Positions 1-5,340 are shown, counted from the stretch's first letter. The stretch is DNA of 5,381 nt from an uncultured Lachnospiraceae bacterium (GCA_947177105.1 CAMWTF010000200.1:1-5381), one strand, 5' to 3'. Made by a program: numbers and translations. The notes: generated by a model not told the origin, from the letters alone.

Positions 1-2
1 GA

Positions 3-596
3 AGGAATGTGATCCTGCCCACAGACAACGAGCGGGAACGCTATTACGTGTATGATCTGGGCGCTGCAGTGGGGATCTATTACGATCCGGCCATAGCCAT
101 AAACCAGGCCAATGACTGTTTTGGCGTGGTGGTGGATGACAGCGGAAAAACCATATGGTTAAGAGGGAACAGGGCAACCCGCAACCAGATTATGGCGATC
201 ACGGCCCAGGAGGCCACAGAGGAGAAGGGCAGCCTGGCGGTATGTCTGGATACCATGTTAGCTCTGGAAGGGATTGTGAGAAACACAGATGATCTGCTTA
301 GACGGGGCAAATCGGCTTTACAGATTCTGGAGGAGAACCTGGAGGGCCAGGCCCAGGCGCTGGATCTGGGCGGCTGCAGCCTGGATGCCATGCTGTATTT
401 CATCAACCAGGATATCCCGGTATTGGCCCGCTTGGAAGACGGAGAGGCTGTGCTGCTCACAGGCTTCAACGAGTTCAACGTGGTGGTGATGGAGCCGTCC
501 ACAGGCAGGCTCTATAAAAAAGGAATGAACGATACCAGAGAGTGGATGGAGGAGAATGGCAATCCTTTTATCACTTATATCAGGACAGAGGATTAG
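3..596 (+). CDS. C-terminal part of a protein with a degenerate C39-like (papain-fold) peptidase domain; 5' end outside window
   Basis: The reading frame is open to the left edge. The first possible start, GTG at 9, has no properly spaced ribosome binding site, so this is probably the tail of a longer protein. Numbering from that GTG, residues 70-195 follow the layout of C39-type cysteine peptidase domains: a helix SLAVCLDTMLALEG (75-88), a strand IPVLA (136-140), then GEAVLLTGF (145-153), VVVMEPSTG (158-166), and a closing GNPFITYI. In active C39 domains the helix starts with Cys, the strand begins GHxVVxTG, and the next loop is a DP turn. Here those places carry Ser75, Glu146 and Glu162, so a catalytic triad seems absent and a binding or structural role is more likely. 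No signal peptide or membrane segment is visible in the retained part. The thioesterase gene follows 80-86 nt downstream with no clear terminator between, so co-transcription is possible. The fold is inferred from pattern only; the cellular role is unknown. Confidence 0.6.
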   Translation, partial: RNVILPTDNERERYYVYDLGAAVGIYYDPAIAINQANDCFGVVVDDSGKTIWLRGNRATRNQIMAITAQEATEEKGSLAVCLDTMLALEGIVRNTDDLLRRGKSALQILEENLEGQAQALDLGGCSLDAMLYFINQDIPVLARLEDGEAVLLTGFNEFNVVVMEPSTGRLYKKGMNDTREWMEENGNPFITYIRTED

Positions 597-669
597 CACA
601 CTTGAGAAGGCCAAATATCCTGTAAAAAAGACAACAGGGAGGCAGCGCGGCACATGCGGAAATCAAACT

Positions 670-675
670 AGGAGA
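670..675 (+). promoter_or_regulatory. Ribosome binding site deciding the thioesterase start
   Basis: AGGAGA sits 7 nt before the ATG at 683 and only 1 nt before the in-frame ATG at 677, so the shorter protein is favoured. Confidence 0.7.
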
Positions 676-682
676 GATGAAA

Positions 683-1177
683 ATGAAGGTAGTGAGTAAA
701 CAGAGGAACAGCAGAATGTGTTTTGTATGCGGGATGGACAACCCGGTGGGATTGAAGGCGCCGTTTTACAATATGGAGGATGGGAGTGTCATGACCCTGT
801 TTCGGTTTGAGGAGGAACACCAGAGTTTCCCCCAGAGAGTTCACGGAGGACTGGCGGCTACCATGCTGGACGAGCTGGGCTTGCGGGCTCTGTGGGCGCT
901 GGAGGGGGAGGATGTGCTGGGAGTCACCATGTCCATGGCGGTGAAATACCGAAAACCTGTGCCTTATCGGGAGGAATTGGTGGGGAAGGGAATCGTGGTG
1001 AAAGCTTCTCCCAAGTTTGCCACCATGAAGACAGAAATTTATGATCGAAAGGGGATACTGCTGGTCAGCGGTGATCTCCGGTACATAAAGCTGGATGCGG
1101 AGCAAATTGCAGAGAATGTGGATGCTCATGAGGAAATGTGCTATCTGATTGAGGATGACGTGAAGGAAATAAATTAG
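683..1177 (+). CDS. PaaI-type hotdog-fold thioesterase
   Basis: A 164-residue protein, the usual size of a single-domain hotdog acyl-CoA thioesterase. The N-terminal CFVCG (13-17) followed by NPVGL is a common opening of this subfamily. The core has VHGGLAATMLDE (53-64), where His-Gly-Gly and the Asp/Glu on the following helix correspond to the thioester-binding and catalytic region of PaaI-type enzymes. Next come VTMSMAVKYRKPVP (about 81-94), the central strand, and a final strand ending SGDLRYIKL. It is probably cytosolic and hydrolyses a small acyl- or aroyl-CoA; the substrate cannot be read from the sequence. An in-frame ATG also lies at 677, but the AGGAGA at 670-675 would be only 1 nt from it, against 7 nt from the ATG at 683, so I use 683. 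The C-terminal 25 residues are acidic and outside the core domain. The gene converges on queT. Confidence 0.85.
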   Translation: MKVVSKQRNSRMCFVCGMDNPVGLKAPFYNMEDGSVMTLFRFEEEHQSFPQRVHGGLAATMLDELGLRALWALEGEDVLGVTMSMAVKYRKPVPYREELVGKGIVVKASPKFATMKTEIYDRKGILLVSGDLRYIKLDAEQIAENVDAHEEMCYLIEDDVKEIN

Positions 1178-1180
1178 AGT

Positions 1181-1214
1181 AAACAGCGTTGCAGGAGCCG
1201 TTTAAGTTTTCTTT
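1181..1214 (+). terminator. Possible weak terminator between convergent thioesterase and queT genes
   Basis: AAACAGC (1181-1187) and GCCGTTT (1197-1203) can form a short stem with one A-C mismatch and a 9-nt loop. On the plus strand it is followed by AAGTTTTCTTT. This would end the thioesterase transcript. On the minus strand the mismatch becomes a G-U pair, but the downstream sequence has only a few U residues. It is weak compared with typical intrinsic terminators. Confidence 0.35.
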
Positions 1215-1221
1215 AGGGGTT

Positions 1222-1719
1222 CTATTTTTCGACCACAGGGAAAATATACTTTTTATATCGCTGCAGCACCAACAGCAATAATATCCCCAGCACACCGCAG
1301 GACAATATCTCGCCGATGCCTACGGTCAGCATGAAAAAGGGAATAGAGCCAGGGAGATGATACGCGAAGTACAGCACCAGCGGCACGATTATAGTGTTGG
1401 CGGCGATGGGAGGCAGTGGAGCCAGCCATTTGCAGCGGCGCAGCAGATATGTGCCAACGGCTCCTATCAATGTGGCTATGCTGCCAAAGATCACGTCCCA
1501 GATGATGGCGCCGGTCAGCAGGTTGCTGATCAGGCATCCCAGGAACAGGCCCGGTATGGCAGCAGGTGTGAAAAAGGGTAATATGGTAAGCGCCTCGGAA
1601 AAGCGAAGCTGGATGGCGTAGTTTGCCAGACCCAGAGCGTTGGCCAGCAATGTCAACACCACATAGAGGGCGGCGATAATCGCCGCCTGGGCGACAAAAA
1701 GTGTTTTACTGTTTTTCAT
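1222..1719 (-). CDS. queT: QueT family membrane protein, ECF S component for a queuosine precursor
   Basis: A 165-residue, strongly hydrophobic protein with about five to six membrane segments. The motif IQLRFSEALTILP (36-48), then PAAIPGLFLGCLISN (52-66) and DVIFGSIATLIGA (75-87), is characteristic of the QueT (DUF988) family. These are substrate-binding S components of energy-coupling-factor importers that bring in preQ1 or a related queuosine precursor for tRNA modification. No EcfA or EcfT gene is in the window, so it presumably shares an energizing module encoded elsewhere. The open frame extends 44 codons further upstream, but the ATG at 1719 has AGAGGAGA 8 nt before it, and the extension would run back over the leader and promoter. 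The gene has its own promoter and a preQ1-I-like leader, which independently supports the substrate call. It converges on the thioesterase gene, with 44 nt between the stop codons. Confidence 0.9.
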   Translation of the reverse strand: MKNSKTLFVAQAAIIAALYVVLTLLANALGLANYAIQLRFSEALTILPFFTPAAIPGLFLGCLISNLLTGAIIWDVIFGSIATLIGAVGTYLLRRCKWLAPLPPIAANTIIVPLVLYFAYHLPGSIPFFMLTVGIGEILSCGVLGILLLLVLQRYKKYIFPVVEK

Positions 1720-1727
1720 TGTGTAAA

Positions 1728-1735
1728 TCTCCTCT
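1728..1735 (-). promoter_or_regulatory. queT ribosome binding site, adjoining the riboswitch tail
   Basis: On the minus strand AGAGGAGA lies 8 nt before the ATG at 1719. Its first base is the last base of the CUA that would form the 3' side of the preQ1-I pseudoknot, so ligand binding could directly limit ribosome access. Confidence 0.75.
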
Positions 1736-1772
1736 AGTATTTTTTTTACGAGTGGAAGGTCTCGAACACTCG
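1734..1772 (-). promoter_or_regulatory. Candidate preQ1-I riboswitch in the queT leader
   Basis: Read on the minus strand, CGAGUG (1772-1767) pairs perfectly with CACUCG (1754-1749) around a 12-nt loop. This is followed by U, eight A residues, UA and CUAG. The preQ1-I class has a 5-6 bp stem, a 12-nt loop starting UUC and ending in the ligand-contacting C, an A-rich tail lying in the stem groove, and CUA pairing with AG in the loop. Here the loop starts UUC, carries AG at its fifth and sixth positions, ends in C, and is exactly 12 nt. The tail is about three nt longer than in the Bacillus subtilis queC element, and the third pseudoknot pair (G with A) is not canonical. Placement immediately before the queT ribosome binding site suggests translational control. 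The match was made by eye, without a covariance model. Confidence 0.7.
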
Positions 1773-1822
1773 GTTTAGTCAACCTGTTAACCTTGGTTAA
1801 TAAGGCTCCTGCAACAAAAAAC

Positions 1823-1851
1823 AGTGTAGCACAATTCCGGTCCAATGGCAA
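1823..1851 (-). promoter_or_regulatory. queT promoter
   Basis: On the minus strand TTGCCA (1851-1846), a 17-nt spacer and TACACT (1828-1823) fit a sigma-A promoter, matching 4 of 6 and 5 of 6 consensus bases. Transcription would start near 1815-1816, giving a leader of about 95 nt that carries the riboswitch. The promoter lies between the bioY terminal hairpin and queT, so queT need not depend on bioY transcription. Confidence 0.7.
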
Positions 1852-1865
1852 GGGACTAATTCTCC

Positions 1866-1905
1866 ATGAAAGCCGGGCTTATCAGTCGATAAGTCCGGCT
1901 TTCAT
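1866..1905 (-). terminator. Long hairpin overlapping the end of bioY
   Basis: Bases 1866-1883 and 1888-1905 are inverted repeats of 18 nt with one imperfect position (1877/1894) and a 4-nt loop. The stem contains the last codons and the stop codon of bioY. In the bioY transcript the imperfect pair is an A-C mismatch. There is no U-run after the stem, so it is an atypical intrinsic terminator; it may instead act as a barrier to 3' decay. Its position between bioY and the queT promoter fits an end-of-transcript role. Confidence 0.5.
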
Positions 1906-2421
1906 CAGCTGTTTGCGAACCAGTCCCCCAAGTCCCAGGGTAATGGCGATCTTGATCAGGTCAGCCGGGATGTAGGGGATCACGCCCATCCACAGCGCTT
2001 CCAGAAAGGAGCACTTCATCAGGTAGCCCAGCCACAGGGTGCCAAACAGATACATAACTGCCGTACCCAGCACCATGCCTGCCAGATGCATCGGCCATTT
2101 AGCGGGCCATTTGCTGATGAAAAAGCCAGCAATCAGCGACAGGAAAATATAGCCGAGCAGATAGCCGCCCGTAGGCCCCAGGACTTTGCCCACTCCGCCT
2201 GAAAAGCCGGTAAATACAGGAAGTCCCACCAGGCCGATCAAAAGATAGGCAAGGCAGCTGATTGTCCCCCATTTCATTCCCAGCAGGTAAGTAGCCAACA
2301 GCACTCCCAAAACCCCCAGGGATATGGGCACCGGGCTTATGGGCAGTGGAAAGGAAATAGGCCCCAGCACACAGAGCACGGCAGTCATCAGTCCAATTAA
2401 CGCAATTTTCTTTGTTTTCAT
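1882..2421 (-). CDS. bioY: BioY, biotin-binding S component of an ECF transporter
   Basis: A 179-residue membrane protein with about six hydrophobic segments, the standard BioY length. Diagnostic features are PISPVPISLGVLGVLLA (27-43), the LPVFTGFSGG turn (67-76), GPTGGYLLGY (82-91), and YIPADLIKI (150-158) near the end, where the Asp and Lys are the conserved residues at the substrate pocket of the family. BioY binds biotin at the outer face of the membrane and works with EcfA, EcfA' and EcfT, which are not encoded here. The start at 2421 has AAGGAG 9 nt upstream. The gene has a near-consensus promoter overlapped by a BirA-type operator, indicating repression when biotin is plentiful. It lies between prs, ended by its own hairpin, and queT, which has its own promoter, so it is probably monocistronic. 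Confidence 0.95.
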   Translation of the reverse strand: MKTKKIALIGLMTAVLCVLGPISFPLPISPVPISLGVLGVLLATYLLGMKWGTISCLAYLLIGLVGLPVFTGFSGGVGKVLGPTGGYLLGYIFLSLIAGFFISKWPAKWPMHLAGMVLGTAVMYLFGTLWLGYLMKCSFLEALWMGVIPYIPADLIKIAITLGLGGLVRKQLMKAGLID

Positions 2422-2522
2422 ATCTTTGATCTCCTTGTACAGTATTTTGTTGCCCTTGCGTCAGGAAGTCATCTGCAGCAGGGCAGTTCGTGGGTATATA
2501 ATGTAAACCATTGCACAAAAGG

Positions 2523-2551
2523 AGTATACAATACAGGGAGAGAAATGTCAA
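2523..2551 (-). promoter_or_regulatory. bioY promoter
   Basis: On the minus strand a perfect TTGACA (2551-2546), a 17-nt spacer and TATACT (2528-2523) form a nearly ideal sigma-A promoter. The predicted start is near 2516, giving a leader of about 95 nt. A strong promoter overlapped by an operator is the expected design for a repressible transporter gene. Confidence 0.85.
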
Positions 2552-2575
2552 CCTAATACAAAAAGAAGTTGACAA
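2545..2575 (-). promoter_or_regulatory. BirA-type biotin operator overlapping the bioY -35 box
   Basis: On the minus strand TTGTCAAC (2575-2568), 15 nt and GTTGACAT (2552-2545) form an inverted repeat that is perfect except at one outermost base. This is the shape of the biotin-repressor BirA operator in Firmicutes (TTGTnAAC half-sites about 15 nt apart). The inner arm contains the whole -35 hexamer, so bound BirA would block RNA polymerase. No birA gene is in the window; the assignment rests on the motif and the adjacent bioY. Confidence 0.8.
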
Positions 2576-2623
2576 ATAAAATGGGCCTGACGCTAGAGTA
2601 TAATCACATTTTACGAGATGAGA

Positions 2624-2667
2624 AATCCCCGAAAATCAGAGGAAACAAGGTCCGATTTTCGGGGATT
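2624..2667 (-). terminator. Terminator hairpin downstream of prs (possibly bidirectional)
   Basis: Bases 2624-2637 and 2654-2667 are a perfect 14-bp inverted repeat around a 16-nt loop, starting 8 nt after the prs stop codon. In the prs transcript the stem is followed by UCUCAUCUCG, which is only modestly U-rich. On the plus strand it is followed by ACTATTTTTTATT, a much better U-tract. It can therefore end prs transcription and also stop any transcription entering prs from the antisense side. Confidence 0.75.
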
Positions 2668-2675
2668 ACTATTTT

Positions 2676-3863
2676 TTATTGCAGCTCTCCGCTGCGATAC
2701 CGGGTCACGATGCTCTGTATCCTCTCGTTGGGATTCAGCAGGTCGCTGATGGAGGAGTCGTGGTTCAGGGTATCTATGATGTAGGCGATATATTTGCTCA
2801 TATCACAGTTGATATACCATTCGCGTTCCAGAAGATCAGGGGTCTGGTAGATTAGATTGGTGGTCAGGATTCTGGAAATCAGACCACTCTCATAAGCCTT
2901 GTCAAATTTTGCCAAGCCGCCTGTAAACAGGCCAAAGGTAGCAAATACAAAGATATTGGCTGCCTTACGCTGTTTCAGGGCAGCGGCGGTCTCCAGGATG
3001 CTGTCGCCGGAGGAGATCATATCGTCGATGATGATCATGTCTTTCCCCTCCACGCTTGATCCTAAAAATTCATGTGCAACGATAGGATTGCGGCCATTTA
3101 CCACCTGGGTGTAATCCCGGCGCTTGTAGAACATACCCATATCCAGGCCCAGCACATTGGCGATATAAATAGCCCGTTTCATTCCTCCCTCGTCCGGGCT
3201 GATAACCATCATGTGGCTGCTGTCGATCTGCAGATCCTTCACATGGCGCAGCAATCCCTTGACAAACTGGTAGGCGGGCTGTACGGTCTCAAAGCCGTGC
3301 AGGGGAATGGCATTCTGTACCCGGGGGTCATGGGCATCAAAGGTGATGATATTGTCTACGCCCATGCCTACCAGTTCCTGCAGCGCCAGAGCACAGTCCA
3401 GGGATTCACGGCCAGTCCTCTTGTGCTGACGGCTCTCATACAGGTAAGGCATAATCACAGTGATCCGGCGGGCCTTTCCGCCCACGGCGGCGATAATGCG
3501 CTTTAAATCCTGATAGTGGTCATCAGGGGACATATGGTTTTCGTGCCCGCACAGGGAGTAGGTCAGGCTGTAGTTGCAGACATCCACCAGCAGATAGAGA
3601 TCACAGCCTCTGACGGATTCCAGAATCATGCCCTTGGCCTCTCCGGAACCAAAACGGGGCACCTTGGCATTCAGCAGATAGGAATCCCTCTGATAGCCGG
3701 CAAATGCCAGGGAATCCCTGTGCTCATGTTCCCGCTCCGTCCTCCACTTTACCAGGAACTTGTCCACCATATCGCCCAGTACTCTACAGCCCTCCAGGGC
3801 TATGATTCCCAAGGAACCCACGGGGATGGTTTCTAGGTTGCGCTTCTCTTCACGATTTGGCAT
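2676..3863 (-). CDS. prs: Ribose-phosphate pyrophosphokinase (PRPP synthetase), long clostridial form
   Basis: It makes phosphoribosyl pyrophosphate from ribose 5-phosphate and ATP, feeding purine, pyrimidine, NAD, histidine and tryptophan synthesis in the cytosol. Family landmarks are in order: VRGCDLYLLVDV (84-95); MPYLYESRQHKRTGRES (138-154), the counterpart of the PYFGYARQDR ATP-binding region; FDAHDPRVQNAI (175-186), matching the DLHA metal-binding motif; ISPDEGGMKRA (221-231); KRRD (247-250); and MIIIDDMISSGDSI (276-289), the PRPP-binding loop with Asp280 and Asp281. At 395 residues it is about 80 longer than typical bacterial Prs. The extra length lies at the N-terminus, between the first catalytic blocks, and in a C-terminal tail after about 350. 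Many Clostridia carry this form. AAGGAGG lies 6 nt before the ATG at 3863. I see no convincing promoter directly upstream, so it may be read through from the DnaC-like gene across the palindromic repeat. Confidence 0.95.
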   Translation of the reverse strand: MPNREEKRNLETIPVGSLGIIALEGCRVLGDMVDKFLVKWRTEREHEHRDSLAFAGYQRDSYLLNAKVPRFGSGEAKGMILESVRGCDLYLLVDVCNYSLTYSLCGHENHMSPDDHYQDLKRIIAAVGGKARRITVIMPYLYESRQHKRTGRESLDCALALQELVGMGVDNIITFDAHDPRVQNAIPLHGFETVQPAYQFVKGLLRHVKDLQIDSSHMMVISPDEGGMKRAIYIANVLGLDMGMFYKRRDYTQVVNGRNPIVAHEFLGSSVEGKDMIIIDDMISSGDSILETAAALKQRKAANIFVFATFGLFTGGLAKFDKAYESGLISRILTTNLIYQTPDLLEREWYINCDMSKYIAYIIDTLNHDSSISDLLNPNERIQSIVTRYRSGELQ

Positions 3864-3878
3864 GAAAATCCTCCTTAA

Positions 3879-4033
3879 TTAGAGTTCCGTATACTCCCGG
3901 ACTGGCCGCAAACCAGGTGATCAATATCCGGCCGCACAGGCGTCCAGATATTGATCAGCGGCCAGTCCGGGAATATACTGATTAAGAGTTCCGTATACTC
4001 CCGGACTGGCCACAATCCAGAAATATACTGATT
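3879..4033. repeat. Intergenic palindromic repeat with three pairing arms between the DnaC-like gene and prs
   Basis: A 27-base core beginning AGAGTTCCGTATACTCCCGG occurs as direct copies at 3881-3907 and 3985-4011, 104 nt apart. An inverted copy of its palindromic half lies at 3958-3977. AATATACTGATT is also repeated at 3972-3983 and 4022-4033. The inverted arm can pair with 3890-3909 (20 bp) or with 3994-4011 (18 bp, 16-nt loop), but not both at once. In the minus-strand RNA the one odd position in each stem is a G-U pair, whereas on the plus strand it is a C-A mismatch, so pairing is better in the transcribed direction. The first stem contains an inner 11-bp stem (3918-3928 with 3947-3957). 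No U-run follows, so it is not a standard terminator. It could be a dispersed palindromic element or a leader-like switch ahead of prs. Confidence 0.85.
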
Positions 4034-5025
4034 TAAAGTTCTGATGTTGTTTGACGTTCTCTGCCCGAAAATCTTCTCTTATACATGCGTATATCCGGAC
4101 CTGTCAGCTTGCATAGGGAATAATTGCTGGTGATGCGGGAAAAAATGCGGTCCGAGTAGCGGTCACGTATCTCCTCCAGGTTCAGGTTGGTGGAGATAAT
4201 GGTGGCTTTCTGACGCAGATGCCGCTCGTTGAGCAGCGAAAACAACTGAGAGGTCACAAAGCTGTTGGTTACCTCCGTCCCCAGATCGTCAATGATCACC
4301 AAGTCACTATTGTATATGTCTTTGCAGAAATTGTAAAGAGTTTCTTTTGCTTTTGCGTCAAAGCTATAGCGGGCCAGGGTATCAAACAGGCCGCTGGCGC
4401 TGAAATAGATTACAGCCATGCCTTGGGAGAGGAGTTCCCTGGCAATGCAGCCGGATAAAAAACTCTTGCCTGTACCTACTGTACCATAAAACAGTAAATT
4501 ATGATAGCCTTTTTTGAAATCCTCCACGAATTTATGACTGATGGCGACAGCGTTCTCAAAACGCTGCAGATCCTCGCCCTGGTAGTAGGAGGTGGAGAGG
4601 GTGTCGAAATTCTCCCGCGCAATCATCTCTTGAATGCCGGATTGCTCATAGAGCAGGGTGATCTCCTGCTGGCGGAAACAGTGGCATTTCTCACTGCCGA
4701 TATAGCCGGTGTCCTGACAGTCGGGGCAGTCATAGAAGGGATCCAGATAGTCCGGGGGATATCCGGCCAGTGCCAGCAGTTCCCGGCGACGGGCCGCTTT
4801 CCGGGCCAGCTCCTGCTTCAGCTCATCCAGCGCTGCCGGATCCCCGTCCAGCAGCAGACGTGCGTGAGCTACGCAGGTGCCCCCCACGGAGGTATCCAGT
4901 TCCCGGTACTCCGGCAGCTTTGCGTAAACCTGCGCTCTGCGCTGCATCAGCAGCCGCGTATTGTGATTTTGCTTTTCCTCATAACTGCGTTTTATAGTGT
5001 CATACTGTGCTTTAGTCAATGCCAC
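4033..5025 (-). CDS. dnaC: DnaC/DnaI-like helicase-loader ATPase
   Basis: A 330-residue AAA+ protein of the DnaC/DnaI helicase-loader family (the family called DnaC in E. coli and DnaI in Bacillus). It is expected to load the replicative helicase onto DNA at origins or restart sites. The N-terminal part (1-95) is charged and helical, probably the helicase-binding side. Cys100, Cys103, Cys114 and Cys116 (CPDC and KCHC) form a likely zinc site, as in DnaI-type loaders. The ATPase core has Walker A GTVGTGKS (181-188), Walker B LVIIDDLG (242-249), sensor STN (278-280), and the arginine-bearing segment YSDRIFSRI (290-298). The start is GTG at 5025, supported by AGGAGA 7 nt upstream. The DnaD-like gene ends 48 nt before it, a typical replication-initiation pair in Lachnospiraceae. 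The last codons and stop merge into the downstream repeat. A transposon-associated IstB-type ATPase is less likely because of the zinc motif and the DnaD neighbour. Confidence 0.9.
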   Translation of the reverse strand: MALTKAQYDTIKRSYEEKQNHNTRLLMQRRAQVYAKLPEYRELDTSVGGTCVAHARLLLDGDPAALDELKQELARKAARRRELLALAGYPPDYLDPFYDCPDCQDTGYIGSEKCHCFRQQEITLLYEQSGIQEMIARENFDTLSTSYYQGEDLQRFENAVAISHKFVEDFKKGYHNLLFYGTVGTGKSFLSGCIARELLSQGMAVIYFSASGLFDTLARYSFDAKAKETLYNFCKDIYNSDLVIIDDLGTEVTNSFVTSQLFSLLNERHLRQKATIISTNLNLEEIRDRYSDRIFSRITSNYSLCKLTGPDIRMYKRRFSGRERQTTSEL

Positions 5026-5032
5026 GGCGGAT

Positions 5033-5038
5033 TCTCCT
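5033..5038 (-). promoter_or_regulatory. Ribosome binding site supporting the GTG start of the DnaC-like gene
   Basis: On the minus strand AGGAGA stands 7 nt before GTG at 5025-5023. No ATG is available nearby in that frame, so the GTG start is well supported. Confidence 0.75.
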
Positions 5039-5073
5039 AATATTAGAGCTCTGTTTGCGGTTCTGCGGACTCG

Positions 5074-5340
5074 TTAATTGCTGAGAAGTTCCTTTTCCAA
5101 TTCCTCAAAATTATAGGTGTTCTGCTTAAACTGATTGAACTTGTTGCTGGAGGCGGTGCTGTTGCGGGCAGCGGCGCTGGAGGCGGTATTTTTTTGCTTC
5201 TGATGCTGTTCGTCCACTCTTTTTATGTCGGCTTTATGGCGGACATTTTCCTTGCGCCAGCTGTTTAAGATCCCTTCCGCATATTCAAAGCGGTGTTTAT
5301 CCACAGCCAGCACCTGTCTATTAAACACATCTCCGAGCAA
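5074..5340 (-). pseudogene. C-terminal fragment of a DnaD-like replication protein, 5' part missing and apparently frameshifted
   Basis: The visible frame gives about 88 residues. NRQVLAVDKHRFEYAEGILNSW (residues 7-28) resembles the end of the DnaD/DnaB_2 domain, where the motif YAEGILxxW closes a helical module. A Ser/Ala/Asn-rich linker with two TASS units follows, then a conserved-looking tail NFEELEKELL typical of clostridial DnaD-domain proteins. The family acts in primosome assembly with the helicase loader, whose gene follows 48 nt downstream. The fragment does not begin at a credible start: the only start-like codon is TTG at 5340, with no ribosome binding site, and an in-frame TAG lies at 5347-5349. 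Upstream family-like residues, SEMC, sit in another frame, and joining them to NRQVL requires a shift at about 5323-5324. Either the gene is broken or the sequence near this edge contains errors. Confidence 0.65.

Noticed and set aside
80..653. Minus-strand open frames opposite the C39-like protein
   Set aside because: They are antisense to a coherent coding region, have no start signals, and their composition does not look like real protein.
1222..1851. Longer 209-residue version of the QueT protein starting at 1851
   Set aside because: The extra 44 codons cover the leader, the riboswitch-like structure and the promoter, and have no family similarity. The ATG at 1719 has a well-placed ribosome binding site.
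2451..2485. Riboswitch in the bioY leader
   Set aside because: Only a 6-bp inverted repeat (TGCCCT/AGGGCA) with a long loop is visible, and no known biotin-responsive RNA fits. The operator already explains the regulation.
2497..2502. TATAAT on the plus strand inside the bioY leader
   Set aside because: There is no acceptable -35 box at 16-18 nt, and no plus-strand gene follows.
3072..3506. Plus-strand open frame of 144 codons opposite prs
   Set aside because: It is fully antisense to a strongly conserved gene, has no ribosome binding site, and its translation has no recognisable domain.
3890..3977. Intrinsic terminator for the DnaC-like gene
   Set aside because: The stem is strong, but no U-run follows in the transcribed direction. 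I list it as a palindromic repeat instead.
4501..5040. Plus-strand open frame of 179 codons opposite the DnaC-like gene
   Set aside because: It is the antisense shadow of a gene with intact Walker motifs. Its own translation shows no family signature.
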